Assembly (NCBI GenBank): GCA_948474755.1
Contig: CAOLHI010000486.1
Location: 186,001-250,000 of the forward strand
Origin: Ctenosaura bakeri
Taxonomy: Eukaryota > Chordata > Lepidosauria > Squamata > Iguanidae
DNA length: 64,000 bases
Reading direction: 5' to 3'
Part shown: positions 33,506-46,600 of the stretch, in pieces
Numbering within the stretch: position 1 is the stretch's first letter
Layout: every line of letters starts with the position of its first letter
Notes under the pieces: model-generated
What the model saw: the letters and a program-made list of their open reading frames with translations, nothing else
The model's database searches: none
What the model was told of the DNA's origin: nothing
Made by a program: the position numbers and the translations under genes

Positions 33506-33970
33506 CTATTCCAACTTGCACTCCAGAGCCTCCTTGAGTTGTTTTATCAGATTTGTGGAACTAATATCCTGAGTGGTGTCAGAATGTTCAGTAAGACAAA
33601 GAGTAGGACCACAGAAATAAAAATAAGAGGCCACAGACACAGCAGCTAAATGAAATCCAAATACCATTGAAGGAATGGGGACAAAAATAGGTTTGTCAAC
33701 TGTCTTACTACAGCAAAAAGAGTCCTCCATATGAAGGGATACATAGTACAAGTCCAGTATAAAAATAAAAATCATGAGGAAAAAATGAGCAAGGGTCTTG
33801 AAGTTGTCTCTCAAGCTATTCAGCCTCTGGTCAGCAGATACATAGATCAAGTAGTCACAGTCCTCTCTATGGTGAAATGTACTTTCTATTTCAATTGTAG
33901 CAATCGTTTCTAAATTTGCATCTGTACCAGGCACACTAAGATCTGTCCTCTTTTTTCTTTTTTTTGACAA
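33506..33970 (-). pseudogene. Unrecognised 154-residue ORF, possible processed pseudogene
   Basis: I do not recognise this frame. It starts with a basic segment (MSKKRKKRTD), continues with 'IESTFHHREDCDYLIYVSAD', has a hydrophobic stretch (about residues 64-80, HFFLMIFIFILDLYYVSL) and a second (about 108-128, MVFGFHLAAVSVASYFYFCG), and ends NLIKQLKEALECKLE. The stop is followed within about ten bases by AATAAA on the minus strand, as in a short 3' end. Composition is more protein-like than neighbouring chance frames. No introns, promoter or flanking duplication were seen. It could be a retrocopy, an exon or chance; function unknown. Confidence 0.3.
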
Positions 33971-34009
33971 TGCATGGCTTTTTTATGTGTGTGATGCATA
34001 TATGTGTGT

Positions 34010-34130
34010 TTGTGTGTCTTGATTTATGGTGACCACATTAATTTTATAGGGTTTTCTTAGGGAAGGAATACACTACTCAGAGGTGCTTTTGCCAGTTCCT
34101 TCCTCTGAAATATAGCCTGCAGCCCCATTG
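34010..34130 (-). mobile_element. SINE tail fragment (same body as the 5S SINE)
   Basis: 'tgatttatggtgaccacatt', 'tagggttttcttagggaagg', 'gccagttccttcctctgaaa' match the body of the SINE at 1,821-2,070. The 5S-like head is missing. Confidence 0.65.
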
Positions 34131-34839
34131 GCAGCCCTATCCTAAACAAAGATGAGGTCTGGAAAACATGTCTAGGAATCAAGTTCCATAATTTGAGTGC
34201 CACAACAAAAAGTCCTCCCCCAGGTTAAAATGAAAAGTAGTCTAAATCTCTGAATATCAGAAAGGCATACATTTAACTATATTGCCCAGTGCATTTCAGC
34301 CCACCATTACATGCCTCTGGGGCCGTCCCCAGGATAAAACCGGGAATATATGAAGGACAACAATTCATACTAAGTGGACACACAATAGGACACAGACAAA
34401 ATCAAATTACTCTAGATCCTGTGTTCACTAATTTACAATTAAATTTGTCAGAATCTCCCAACAGATTCCAAGACAACTGGTGGCTGAAGGAAACACTGAA
34501 GGCAGTGAGTTTTTTATGCTTAACTGTTACCACGGTTATGATATGTCTGGTGAGAGCACTAGATATCCTCTTGACCTTTCTCTGCCACCCCACTCCACAT
34601 GTTTGCAGAGGTCCACCGGACAAGCACGTATTAGGCGCGGTCGTTGATGGTTGTAAATTCCAAACCTCATTTAGGCAGGCAACTTAAGCCTCTTCAATGC
34701 TTCAGGGAACACCTTCTTGCAAACCGGCCTTGCTCAGCGCAACTCTATACAAAGACGCATGGCCGGGTGCCGAGCCATTCCTTTATGTTGGGCCACTTGC
34801 ATACTGGCCATACTATTATCCAGCACTAAGCCCATCATG
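34131..34839. other. Intergenic sequence with one unassigned ORF
   Basis: The 132-residue frame at 34,289-34,687 (plus) has one hydrophobic segment (SFLCLTVTTVMICLVRALDI) but no recognisable domain. Probably chance, or part of the adjacent LTR-like unit. Confidence 0.35.
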
Positions 34840-35290
34840 CAAAACTTGACCTTTTCCAACGCCTTTGTCCAGCTACAAATTTCCTTTGTTCTCACCGAGC
34901 ATGGCATGGCCTGTAGGCCCATTTTCAAGTCCTCCTCGGACTGCTTGGATCGCTCCTAAATTCCATCCAGCCTTGCTGCCACTGTGTTTAGCGAGCTGTC
35001 CCCTCAGTTTCCAATAACTGAGTCTGCCTCCCTTCTTGGACTACTTCGGACCCCTCTCAGTGAACCGCGCTGAGCTTTCTTCCCCTCAACCTCTGCTTCT
35101 CTCCAGGACTACGAGACCAGGTGTCGTATCACCCATTCCCCAAAGCTCTCTATTTCTCAGTTAGCTAGTGTATGTCATGTCTTTCGTGTTGTCTACAATA
35201 AAATATTATTTGTTACTTTAAACTTGTCTGGCTACATTCTCTGACCTGACGCTGCAGACATAGGGTAAAAGATCCTAGCTAAAGTTACCC
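34840..35290 (+). mobile_element. LTR-like or retroelement 3' segment (tentative)
   Basis: C/T-rich sequence leads to a polyadenylation signal AATAAA at 35,197-35,202, then 'tgttactttaaacttgtctg' and 'ctgacctgacgctgcagaca', an arrangement typical of an LTR R-U5. No paired LTR or coding part found. Confidence 0.25.
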
Positions 35291-36654
35291 TGCCTCTCAT
35301 TAGCTGAAGAGAGCACTCGAGACTAATTTCCCCATCTTGTGTTGTTGTTTGGTTATTTGGGTGCCCCTCCCAGGACCCCCAACATACAGGGTAACATAAC
35401 CTCCATGCTGCACATGTCATAACAATAACCTTGGGATTAGAAGTCATTGAGTCTCACATCGTCCTTTTATTAACACAAAGAATTAAGGGAATGTGCAAAG
35501 AAAAGAATTTACCCGAGGTTTTCTGGACTTTCCATTTCTTCATTCAGCCTCTATGAGGTCAAAGTTTTCAGTTTATGATCTGCCCATCTGGCCTCAGAAG
35601 AAAAGGACCAGGGACCTTGCCCTTTTATTTGTGAGTTACTAGAAACAATTTGAGGAGATATTTTTCTTCATTGAAGAACATTGCACTAAAGGAATAAAAC
35701 CATGTCTTATAAAATCACTCACTTAGCACTGTGTGTTCATACAGACATCTTAGTTACTTTTCTCTCAAAGTCTTCTGTGGCTATTTCTCCCATTTCATGA
35801 ATCAAGATTTGAAGCTGGATCTCCAGCCTTCATCCCCCCTATTCAGTTTTGATGTAGTTACAAGTTTGTGTGAACCCAATCCCACACTGCGAGGTAATAG
35901 TTTTGAGGGCATCCAAAGGCACATAGGTTGAGTAATGAATTCTGATAAGGAGATGTGTACTTTTACACCATGATGTTTCTTTCACAGGAACATGCAGTGA
36001 TATGGAAGATGCTTCCCTTCTAGGTTTTTAGAACAGCAAATGCCTTATCAATGACAAGAAAACCACTATCCATTAAATTTCTGCATAGTTGTTCATTGCC
36101 ACTAGAAATATTTACAGGGTTTCTCTTAAATAGAGGACAAGGAAAGGGAGGTCCTGGACATTATAGGAAATACTCTACAAGTGGCAGTATCCCACAATTT
36201 CTACTTTTTATTTAAAGCACTTTTCAGCAAGAGAAATTGTATCATTCCAGAAGTATTTCACAGACCTTGTAGGGATGCCTTCCAGGTTTTCATGCATCCA
36301 TCTTAATTTGGGTTGAAGATGTGGGAAGGGAAAGGACACCACAGGTCAGAGAGGTTGTATTATTTTAGTATACATCAAAGAAAAGAAGTCTTTTATTTTA
36401 ATGTATATGTTGGAAGAGAGAATCTACAGTTGTTCATGTTAGACATCAGTTTACACATGACATCATAAGACAGGCCTATTGAACTTCATGTTCCCTTTCA
36501 GTATTTCCTTTTCCACTTATCACTCAGTTAATACTTGTTGACTGACGAGGAAGGTGGGAACCAGTACGCATGTTTCTCACAGTGGTCCATAATTCTCTTG
36601 CCTCTGTTCATTTTCTATCATCACTGAGCCCAGCTTTTCTGTTCTCCTAGTATG
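35291..36654. other. Intergenic sequence without recognised feature
   Basis: No gene, RNA or defined repeat recognised. Confidence 0.4.
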
Positions 36655-36890
36655 GAAGAGAGCCAGTGTGGTTATTAGTGGTTTGAGTGCTGGACTAGGA
36701 CTTTGGGAGACCAAGATCCAAACGCCTGTTTGGCTGTGGAAACCTCCTCGGAAATTTTGGAGAAGTCACATTCTCTCAAAGGAAGTCAATAGAAAATCTC
36801 CTTGGAATAACTCTTGCCAAGACAACCCTATGATAGTGTTGCCATGAGTTGAGGTGGACTTGGAACAAAACAGAACAACAATATGGAACC
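36655..36890 (+). mobile_element. tRNA-derived SINE
   Basis: 'gtggtttgagtgctggacta', 'ggagaccaagatccaaac', 'aagtcacattctctcaaagg', 'cttgccaagacaaccctatg' and an A/C-rich tail 'aacaaaacagaacaacaa' define the family on the plus strand. Confidence 0.8.
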
Positions 36891-37094
36891 CAATGTTTTA
36901 AGCTGTGCCGAGAATAAACATTCAAATTGTCCTGAGCATTCATGCCACAAAAAGGAGATGCAAAAAAGAAAAACAATGGTAATAAAATGGTGTTTGCTCA
37001 ACACCAAATTTTTCAACCCACCATAATAATTTAGTTGAGATCTATTTTAAGACAAAGGTAAAAGAATAATTTTTTCCTCAAGAGGAGAATAAAG

Positions 37095-37930
37095 CTGTTA
37101 AACTTTATTTATTTATTATTTTTATACAAAACATAGGTTTAAAACAATTTCCCCATCATAGTTTTATATATCTACATGAAGATTTACTGTATTTTCTTAT
37201 CTTTCTGCGATTCCACCTAAAATTTTAGTATTTTCATGAATGTTACCAATTATTTACGTACTTCTACAATTGTCCTTTAATATCATTTGTTCCAGATCCT
37301 TATATTCTAAATATTCTATTAAATAACTTTAATACATATTTTCTTAAAACCCTTTAGGATATAATAATGTATTTTCCCCCTATTACACATTCTTAAAGGT
37401 TCTTTATATGTTACTATATTTAGCACTTTTTTCAATCTTTATGCCGGAGGTAACTTTCTATTGGAACCCACTCGTTTTTTATATTTTCTTCTGATTGGTT
37501 TCTCAACTTTTGTGATAGAACATCTGCTATTTTCATATCCTGTATGCTTTGTGCCCATTGCTCAATTTTGGGAACATAATTTTTCCAAAGTTTTGCAAAT
37601 TCTATTCTTGCAGCTGTTACCATTTGTAATATAATTCTCCAATATTTCTTGTTAGTTTGGTTGTCTATTCCATCTAGTATATTTAATAAATAAATTTCTG
37701 GGGTCATAGTGAATTGAATGTGGAAGATTTTTTCTATGTTTTTATGTATATCTAGCCAATATTTTCGCGCCTTTGGGCAGGTCCACCGCATATGATATAT
37801 TATTCCATTCTGAGTGCCACATTTCCAACACCTTCCTGTTCTAGTTTTATATATTCTTTGTATTTTTTCCGGAGTCATATACCATCTATGGAAGGAAGCT
37901 GTTACACCTTTTACCACCACTACCATCCCA
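37095..37930 (-). mobile_element. 5'-truncated L1, older subfamily
   Basis: The minus strand contains an ORF2 C terminus (next entry), then about 340 bases of 3' UTR ending in an A/T-rich (AAATAAATAA)-type tail at about 37,095-37,115. It is clearly diverged from the 20-27 kb L1. The body starts at about 37,915, a typical 5' truncation. Confidence 0.8.
37432..37926 (-). pseudogene. L1 ORF2 C-terminal fragment
   Basis: The sequence HRWYMTPEKIQRIYKTRTGR then CWKCGTQNGIIYHMRWTCP is the Cys region of L1 ORF2, aligning with FYRWYLTPDKLQKIYNSGTG and CWKCLKEVG of the long L1. It continues through KKYWRIILQMVTAARIEFAK to a stop after SYLRHKD. The frame is open to its end, but endonuclease and RT are absent. 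The first residues (MVVVVKGVTAS) probably come from flanking sequence. Nonfunctional 3' remnant. Confidence 0.85.
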
Positions 37931-38102
37931 ATACAAACTGTATTATTTTTAAAAGTATCAACACTGAAACTTCTTTTGAACCACTTGGCACAATATCAGC
38001 TGGAATTCTGTTACCAGGTTCTTCTCTGACACAGAATTCCAGTCATCTTTTTCGATCTGTGCAGCCGTCTACACAGGAAAGCACTTGTACAAATATGCAC
38101 TT

Positions 38103-38320
38103 GGAAGAGCCCTGGTGGCACAGTGGTTAAATGCTGGTACTGCAGCCACAACGTTGTGAGTTTCATCCTGCAGGGCTCCAAGTCGACTCAACCTTCCATC
38201 CTTCTGTATGTCGGTAAAATGAGTACCCAGCTTGTTGGAGGCAATTAGCTAAAAACATTGTGAACCACTTAGGGATTGCTTTGCATTGATAAGCAGTATA
38301 GAAATGTAACTGCCATTGCT
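38103..38320 (+). mobile_element. tRNA-derived SINE, 'GAGCCCTGGTGGC' family
   Basis: 'agccctggtggcacagtggt' then 'taaatgctggtactgcag' is the tRNA-like box A region; 'gttgtgagtttcatcctg' is box-B-like; 'cggtaaaatgagtacccagc' and 'gaaccacttagggattgc' follow. This is a different SINE family from the (ACA)n-tailed one. Confidence 0.88.
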
Positions 38321-39289
38321 ATTGCTATGTTCACTGCTATTGGAGAGGGGTTTTCTAACACAGATCTAGATTGAGACACAATCAAGGCTGGGGAGATCCT
38401 GAAAAGGGAAGTGGAAGCTGAGAGACCTATGTTCCTGACTGGTCTTCCAGACTGGGCAATTTACTGGTGTTCTGATTCCACTGGCTCCAAAATCCCAACA
38501 AGGGAAACAGATTCATCTAAAATCTCCATCCCGACACAACCACAAGGCAATTCTTGTATGTGTATCACAGCCCTTTCCATTAAGTGGCAGTTGCCATAAT
38601 AGGCATGGATAGGGACTGGGGACCATTTACCCCTCATCCTCTCCTTGTAGGAGACACTCTCACTCCTGGTATGGCCAGTAGAGACATCATGTCACTTCCT
38701 ATTGTGGGATTTGCTTAAGAATGGCCAGTTTTTACATCTGAGGAAGGCTGGGTGGGCAAAGGGACCCAACTGCCAAATTTTGGTGCAGTTTAAATGGTTT
38801 AGGGACATTTTACACAGAGGAAAAAAAATCAGATGAAAAAATTCCATGTGGGCACTTGTGGGCTTCAGAAACTTCTGAAAAGAGTCCCATGGGCTACACG
38901 CAACATACAGGATGAACTTTTATCACCCATGATGTAGGCAATTAACCTGTTGTAGGACTTGAGTCAGGGTGGGTTCATTTATATTAAAAATGGTCAGAAC
39001 ATAGCCCCAATTTAACTAACTAATAGTTGATTTAACCAACTAGTGGCACCAATTAGTTATCACAAGTGCATCATTGTAGGTACCCAGAAAACATCTTTTG
39101 CAACTGAAAAGGGCAGTTCCCTCCCTCCACCTTCTTTCTTTTTTACCTTCAAGGATACAAATACAGGAGTGTTCTATTGAGGACTTGGTCTTAAACAGAA
39201 ATACGACAACATATCCTCCAGATTGGTAAGAACAGTTCCAGTTAATCCTATCCCCTCTGTTGTTCCACTTCTTCGGCTGCTTTTAAAAT
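38321..39289. other. Intergenic sequence without recognised feature
   Basis: No gene or repeat recognised. Short frames have no domain. Confidence 0.4.
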
Positions 39290-39640
39290 GCCCCTGTTCA
39301 GGACTTCCGGTTTGATCGAGAGCTGGAAGACACGATCTTCTGAGCTCTGCGAAGAAGACCGCCGCTGCTGTGAGCTACTGAACAAGACAATTCAAGTTCC
39401 AGTTCGTGTGCACTCCAGAAATAAGAGGGCAACTAGAAGGGACAAGCGACCAGGCGTTAGGTTGACCCCGCTGGAGCGATCACCCAGATCGTGGGGACGA
39501 GACAACCAGACCATCACAGCCATGTCAGCTTCGCCACAGCAGCAGGAGTAGAAGGAGGGGAGTTTCTCCCCCTTCGAAGAACTCCAGCCGACAGACCCTT
39601 CCATAAGAAGAATTTAGAGAACTAACGACAAGGATGTTAA
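39290..39640 (+). other. GC-rich island, possible LINE 5' UTR piece
   Basis: 'caggacttccggtttgatcg' followed by CpG-containing sequence (CTGCGAAGAAGACCGCCGCT, GATCACCCAGATCGTGGGG) stands out from AT-rich surroundings. It resembles the GC-rich start of an L1-like 5' UTR, but no downstream LINE coding sequence follows. The 87-residue frame inside has no domain. Confidence 0.35.
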
Positions 39641-41754
39641 GATTTAAGTTGAATTTGGAAGACCTGAAGTGGGAACAGGACTTTGAAACTATAAGCATTC
39701 TATCAACTCAAGCAGTGGGGAGAGTAGATGAGAGGGTGGAATGTTGCTCTTCTCAGTACTCTGGGAAAAGCAAACTACTGCAGCCTCTCCCAACTTTTGC
39801 ATTCCTCTTCACTGATAACCTTTGCCATGTTGACTACATTCTGATGTTCCTTGGCTACATGTGTCCTGGTTCTTATCTGTGAAATATCACAGGGCATGGG
39901 ACAGAAGCCAGTATGGGTTATTTTGATGCAGGTGAAGAAAAGTCCAGTTACTGAGTGATCGTTCTGGAGACACACATTCCCAAAATGTATTCCACAACCC
40001 ATGCACTGGAGGACTTGTTCTCATCCTAGAAAGCAAGGTTCTCCTGTAAAAGGGATACGGTGGTTTTCATGGAGGTGAGTGAAAAGCTTTGAATTATATT
40101 AGTCACATGAACCCATAGTTTATGCTCCTGGTGTCCTTGGCTGGTGGTCAGGAGCTATTTCACAACAAAAGCAAATGCATAGTCTAGATTTTATATCTCT
40201 GTCATATCCTTCATTTTTATTACTTGTTATTCAGCCTTTCCAACTCAGGATTCTTATTGTTTTCTCATTGAAATGCATATTTTTCAGCAAAGTATCTGTC
40301 TACAAATGGTAGCAATCCAGTGCTAATCAATGCAAGGAAAACATGCCTGAAATAAAAGAACATAATTCTTCTGGCAGTCAATTAGCAAGCTAATTTCTAC
40401 CCAAGAAACTACATTGCTGCATAGATAAATTACACCCCCAAGTTTTCAAACTGTTGCTTGCTTATTTTAGTAAAGTCTGAGATACATATACTCCCTTCTT
40501 TTTAACTTGACAGCCATTATGTGCATCTCCTAGATTGGTAAAGCTGGGAAATGCAGAATATTTTTAAATACAAGAGCTCTTTTTTACATTGCTGACATCA
40601 AGGAGGTAAGAGGTATGGACACCTAAATCACCTGAGAAGTTCCTTATGCCTGAACAGTATGTTAAACAATCCTATTAGCATTGTGCCCAACAGATATAAT
40701 AGATATCAATGCAACCTTGCTGTTAAGACAACTGAAGTTCTTTGGAACTCAGACATACAGTTACAGTTCCAACCAGACATGTTTTGCGGTGTGAAGTAGC
40801 ATTTTCTATCTCTGCATTTCTCTATTCCTATGGTATTTGGCCTTGAAAAACAGCTCAAGTGGTAAGAACATAGGTCCAGTTCAAATTGAAGAGTACAATC
40901 AGCTCTCCACATTTGTAGGTTTCACTTTTGCAGATTTGATTATTCATGGATTATTTGCTGTCACCTCTGCTGCTTGCCTATGCCATTTTTGATTGCAAGC
41001 CTCATGAGACTGAGAAACTAAGAACGACGCTTGTAAGTCTCTATTAAAAATGATGTGGGGCAGCAGTGGAGGTGACAGTAAGCCCCACCTGCCACCCACT
41101 TCCGCCATGTGAAGGAACCCTGATGCCTCAAAGGAAGCCATGGTGGGTTGAATATGGTGATCATACTTTTGTGTGTGTTAAATATGGTTTGGGAGGGTCT
41201 ATTCATGTTTTTTTCACTTTCATGGGGGCCCTGTGCCCCTAACCCTATTGAATGTGGAGAGATTACTATTTTTCACAATTATCACTGAGTTATGGCAATC
41301 TTCTTAACTACTTAGGACAAAATACAGCTTTGTTGTTCCCACCGCTGAAAGTTTGGTATGCATGATAATATTTGCAATGTTCTAGAACAACAAAAAATCA
41401 ATCAGTTGGAGTTTAAGGCTGTTTCCCATTTAACGTATTATATTGTAACGGATGTACACATTAAGACAGGCACAGAAAGATTTAGAACAGAAACCTTCTC
41501 AGTAATTGGCCAATCAGTTTGAAAAATCTGTGGATCAGTATCATTAAACATATTTGAGAAGCATCAATACTAACCTACCTGACTGTGTTCATTGGTTGTG
41601 GGGGGAAAACAAACAACAAAGTCTTTCTTGAAGTCTATTGACTTTTCAACCAGATTGAAAACTAAGTAAAGCCATGACCTTGGAAAGCAGGGAGAGGAAA
41701 TTTTCATTACTAAAAGCTTTGAAGCATAGATCACTTCCTCAGTTTGGCTTTGAT
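39641..41754. other. Intergenic sequence without recognised feature
   Basis: AT-rich, no recognisable exon, RNA gene or repeat. Confidence 0.4.
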
Positions 41755-41880
41755 CCTATCCTACCATTCCCCTTCCTCTCTTTCTTTCAAAATATTTATA
41801 TCCCTATATTCAAAGTTCTCAGGCCAGCTTACAATAAAATCTGTTTAAAAGAATACATGACAATAATTTTAAAAGGCTAA
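41755..41880 (+). mobile_element. LINE-tail-like repeat fragment
   Basis: 'atatttatatccctatattc', then 'ggccagcttacaataaaatc' and 'ttttaaaaggctaaa' are related to 31,777-31,880. Confidence 0.4.
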
Positions 41881-43079
41881 AAATATATTAAATCTTGTTT
41901 TTGACTGAACAGAGTTTGACTTGACTTATTGCTTTTTTACCTATGAGGTGAGTTGGGGTATCACCACGGACTCAGTCCTACCCCTTTTAGAACTATAACA
42001 TTCTATACACAGTTGATCTGGTAACAGATGACCATTAAGTTGGGAAAAGATAACCTGTTCTTTTGGATTAACCACTTGGTCCTCCAGAGAATTAGTAGTC
42101 TGCATTACTATGGAAATGTGCATGGTTTCTCTGGTGGTGGTGGACATAGTAACTGTCACACCAATAATGAGTCCTCTGAATGTCAGAACTCCTCTAATAG
42201 TTTTTTTTTTTTTAACAGCCAACATCAGCATGAGAAAAATTGAAAAGATAGTGCTACTATTAAGGGGGTTTCCCAAGAGAATAACTCACATGTAACTGCA
42301 TTTTTAATAATGTATTTCACAAATTTCCCCAGATATTAATCTTAACTGCCTAGTACCAAGATTCCTCCCCATACCCCGGGACTTCTTTTTGAAAATTAGC
42401 CAATTTCTGACAGTGTGAGAAGGGCTAATAAAGCCAAATCTCTGGAAGAGAGGCTTCTGTTAGGATTGTGTTACTTTTTTTTTTGTTAGTTTGGCAAATT
42501 CACATTTGATTTCTTGAAGAACTTTCACATAGATACAATCTGGATACAGTGATCTCTTTTTCTGCCAACAAGGTGCAGGCCTTCTTGCAATAAGGTAATG
42601 GTGTCAAAGATAAAAGATTAAAGATGTGGATCATTTCTCATAGTGTGACATATTTCATAAACGTTAACTGCAAACTTGAAATTTGTGTTTTAGATATTTC
42701 TGATGGTACTTTCAGCAAACCTTCACAATTCCTGAAAGGCTAAATGGAAATAACTCATTTGCTATAACATGCACGAGTGTTAACTTATTAGACAACTTTC
42801 CATAGGACAAATTTTTCCATATAGAGTCAAATAAACATAAAATCCAAAAAGGGGTTTTCTTATAAATGGAAACAAAGCCTCAGAAAGTACAGAATGCTTG
42901 TGATGTCCACATGTCAGCACTCTAATAGTCTCTTCTCACATTCACAAAGAAGTCAGAGATATCAAAGCAGGGATTCCCCTGGATGTCTTCCAATCCCTCT
43001 CCACCTCTCCAGCCGACAGTCTAGCACATCTGATAATCTACATTTGAACTTTTTCACAACTTCTAGCACGCTTACTGTA
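41881..43079. other. Intergenic sequence without recognised feature
   Basis: No gene or repeat recognised. Confidence 0.4.
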
Positions 43080-43084
43080 AGCTT

Positions 43085-43600
43085 TCGGGTCCCGGACTGA
43101 GGCCTTGCAGGATTCTACCCGCAAGGGGACTGGCCTGGATGACAGTCCTTGCAGGATTCTACCCACAGGAGCTCAGTTTTGACCATAGTTCTTGCAGAAT
43201 CCTGCTCAGCACCCGAGACCCAGCTGGCTGCTCTGATGCAGGGCAGCTGGAGTAGTAAGAAGCCAGCTATATAAGGGTTGGGCTGTTTCTACAGTCTTTG
43301 CCACAGTAACATGGGTTTCAGTGCTGCTTGTAATTTTTGCTAACTCTCCAGTGTTCCTGATTCTGTGGACCTGGATGGCTCCTGTTGCCTTGGACTCTTG
43401 TGCTCTGACCTCCTGCCTGTCTTCTGGACTCATTTCTTGCCTCTGGCCCTGTGGACTCTTGCTACCCAGAGGACTGCTGCCTTGGATTCTTATTGTGCCC
43501 TGACCCTTGGCTTCCTAATGCTTGTCTTTGGCTTGGTGCCTGCACTGGACAGTCCTTGCTGCCCATGCCTTAGGCTCTGACACTTGTGTGTATAGTACAA
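43085..43600 (+). mobile_element. LTR-like segment with TATA box (tentative)
   Basis: Upstream part has three variants of 'cttgcaggattctaccc' (43,106, 43,148 and 43,189), followed by CTATATAAGGG at 43,267-43,277. Then come about 300 bases of C/T-rich sequence with repeated CTTGGACTCTTG/TGGACTC and CTCTGACC words. The order enhancer-like repeats, TATA, pyrimidine-rich leader resembles an LTR. No partner LTR or coding region is visible, and the frames inside (43,321-43,580) are low-complexity. Confidence 0.35.
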
Positions 43601-46600
43601 TGGAATTGACTCCAGGAAGGTTCAAAACATCTACTATGTGATGACAGATTATCATACCTTTAATGATGAGGATCATGAGAGAAAGACTCTCACAGGTGGA
43701 CAATGCTACTGAAATGGGACAACATTCTGTTCTGAGCTAAAATGGCAATGAGGCAGTGAATCTGTTTTTAGGTTAGTTCTGTCTTTAAAAAAGCCATCCA
43801 ATATGCTGAATCATAACTTCAAAGGTTCGGCATCTTGGATAGTTCCTCTGAAGTTCCCACTAAAAGCCAGAGTAGATTGATTGCCCTCTTATTCCACCAG
43901 CCACCACTGGTTCTGATGCAATAGAGATCTGTGCCAAAGCAATACAAGCACCAGACAAGGGGTATCAAAATTCTGTGTCAAAATCAAACTTTGCAGATTA
44001 CAAATATTTGTTTTGTTTGTAACAACTGACCTTCCACACATTTTTAATTTTATAGCCTTGGACTTGCACAGAGAAAGTTGAGGATGGAATGCTTGAAATA
44101 ACAGTGAAGGGGGAAAAAAGGGAAGGGGACTTTTTGTTCTGTGTAAGCATATAGTACATCTCCATCAAGATTGTTTGCATACTTTGAAAAAGCAAAAATC
44201 AGAAAATGACAAGATTTCAAAGTCTCCACTACACTTTGTATTCAAGGTTAGAGCCATACAATCTCTGATTGTGATAGAAAGCTGAAAAAACTGTCTAAAT
44301 ATCTGAAGACAGGAATTTGATATAGCAAGAACAGCCAAGATTTCATTTTCATTTACAATTAGATTCTTCTTAGATATAAGCAGCTATAAAATATACTTAC
44401 TTAGTGATGAAACTGGAAGAGTGTTCAATATTCTCATTCTGCTATCAAGTAGAAGCTAGTACCTTCAGCAAAAATACTAAAATACTTACAGAGTAATGCT
44501 AACCCTCTAGTATGCTATATGGATGAAGTTTAGACAGAGTGAAGGAGTTACACTGGGTAAGGTAGGTGGGGAAAGCACTTGTATGCCTGTGGAATACTGC
44601 ACATATTTACTGCTACCAGTATTACCACTAGTATTTACCAAATTTACTTTTTAGAGTGTTACTGCCAGATATACTGCCAGGCCATTAAACAGCATATGGG
44701 GCAGGGGCAAGACAAAGGTAACTCAGGACTTACTAGAACCCCTTCATTTGTTAGGCAGCCCCAACAGTGTCTCTTCTTTGCTCTGGTATAATACACAAGG
44801 GGAAAAGAGAGACTTAAACAAAAACAACAATGTAGGATTGGCAAAAGCACCTTCTCAGTACCATCCACACTGGTCAAAACTAGGCAGTCCCCCTCCCCTC
44901 GCAATTCCACCTCTGATTGCATTAGCTGTGATAATCCTACTTGTACATTACATGGTAGATATGAACATACATTACCATTTAGGATGGCAGAAAGTAACAT
45001 AAGCTCAGGGAAGATATCCTTTGGCAATCAAGCTTCATGTGAGTATATAGAGGTGTTAAAACATCCAGAACCTTCGGAGGCCAGTGTATAAAAGCCTTAC
45101 TGCCTTTCTTCTCAAAGAAGGTTGGTCTGTTCTGTCAAGCTCTCCTGGTGGAATGCTGATCATGGGCATGAGGAAGGTTGGTAGAGGCTGTTCTCAAAAA
45201 GATCAGACTCCTGCTTTCTTAACTATGGGAAGCCTTGAGAAGAAAAGATCTACTTTTCTGTAAAAGGGGAGGGATGGTTTATTTTGGGGGGTGGGTAAGG
45301 GATTTTTATTGCTTCCCTAGCCGGTTATGAATTCCAAGATGTCCTTGGAATATAACATGGTTCTGTAACCCTGCTACTTTCTAAGCTATGCTTGGAAAAG
45401 GATGTTCTAAGATATGATACCCAGCACCTTGATACAATCTTTCTTACTTAGAATAAAACTTTCTTAAACTCCTTGTTAATCCCCAGAGTGCTTTTCTCTA
45501 CTTGGCATACACAGAGGTTTCTTTCTTCTCCAGAGGGAGGAAAGGGAAAAATTGTTTTACTCTGGGTTACTGGTATCTCTGTCTTCCACTCAGAAAAGTG
45601 GAGAAGGTGGCACCAGGGAACATATGGGTAAGACTGGAGAGCTCCCGTCTGACTAGTCCTTTTATCTTTGTCCAAGGGCTTAGGACAAAGCAAAAGCTAT
45701 GAAAGGTACATACATTGGTCAGTCAACTTGTTTTTATGCTCTTCAGTTCCACAGTTGTTCAAATATGGTACTTAAATTCTTGCTGCATATAACATTCTAT
45801 GCTACAAAGCGGTGCTATTCTAAGCTAAAAGAAATGGCTTCAAGAAACCCATGTTTCAGACAACACTGCTTGCAGAGGATGAGACGAAATTCTACCTCCA
45901 TTCCAATGAATTTGGGTTAATTATACACTTCTCCCACATTATTGAGGAAGGGCTCAACCATGAGGTCATCTTTGATAGGTGCTTGGTTAGATGTTCCACT
46001 CCAGCATGTCTTCATTATGGAAATATTTTTCATGAAAAAGGAAGTCACAGAACTTCCTGAGAGAAGAAAACTGTAAGTTTGGGAATGGAAGAGTATTTTT
46101 ATTTCTGTCTAACTTAAAGGTTGATGGCTATATTTCTTAACTTCTGGCTTGCACAAACCTGCAACTGAGAATAAAGTACTGCTACAGTTTGTAACTGGCA
46201 TTCTGCTTTAGCACATCTTTTCCTGCTAGTCAGCTCATAAAGTTACTCACATATTCAAATATCATCACAATTTTCAAATTGCATTTCATAGGTAAGACTC
46301 TGAGCATAGTTCACTTATCAGATGCACAAGACCCAAGTGACTATTAATTAATAACTCTCACTATTAATAAGCACATCAAGCTTCAGCATTTTAGAGTAAA
46401 TAGAAGTTTTTATTTTCTCCCAGCTCTGCAAGATTAGCACTGCCAACAGTCAGAGATCAGCTTATGATACAATTTAGTAGTAACTATTTACAATTTACAG
46501 GAGTGTAAATTTAATCCCCACAAAATATAAGTACAAAAAGCTAGGAATAAACAAATGAGGTACTCAATTTTGAATTGATTATAAGCCAAAGTTTAAATAA

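Noticed and set aside
44659..45027. 122-residue minus-strand frame
   Set aside because: Cys-rich and hydrophobic at random, no family motif, no splice signals or conservation evidence.
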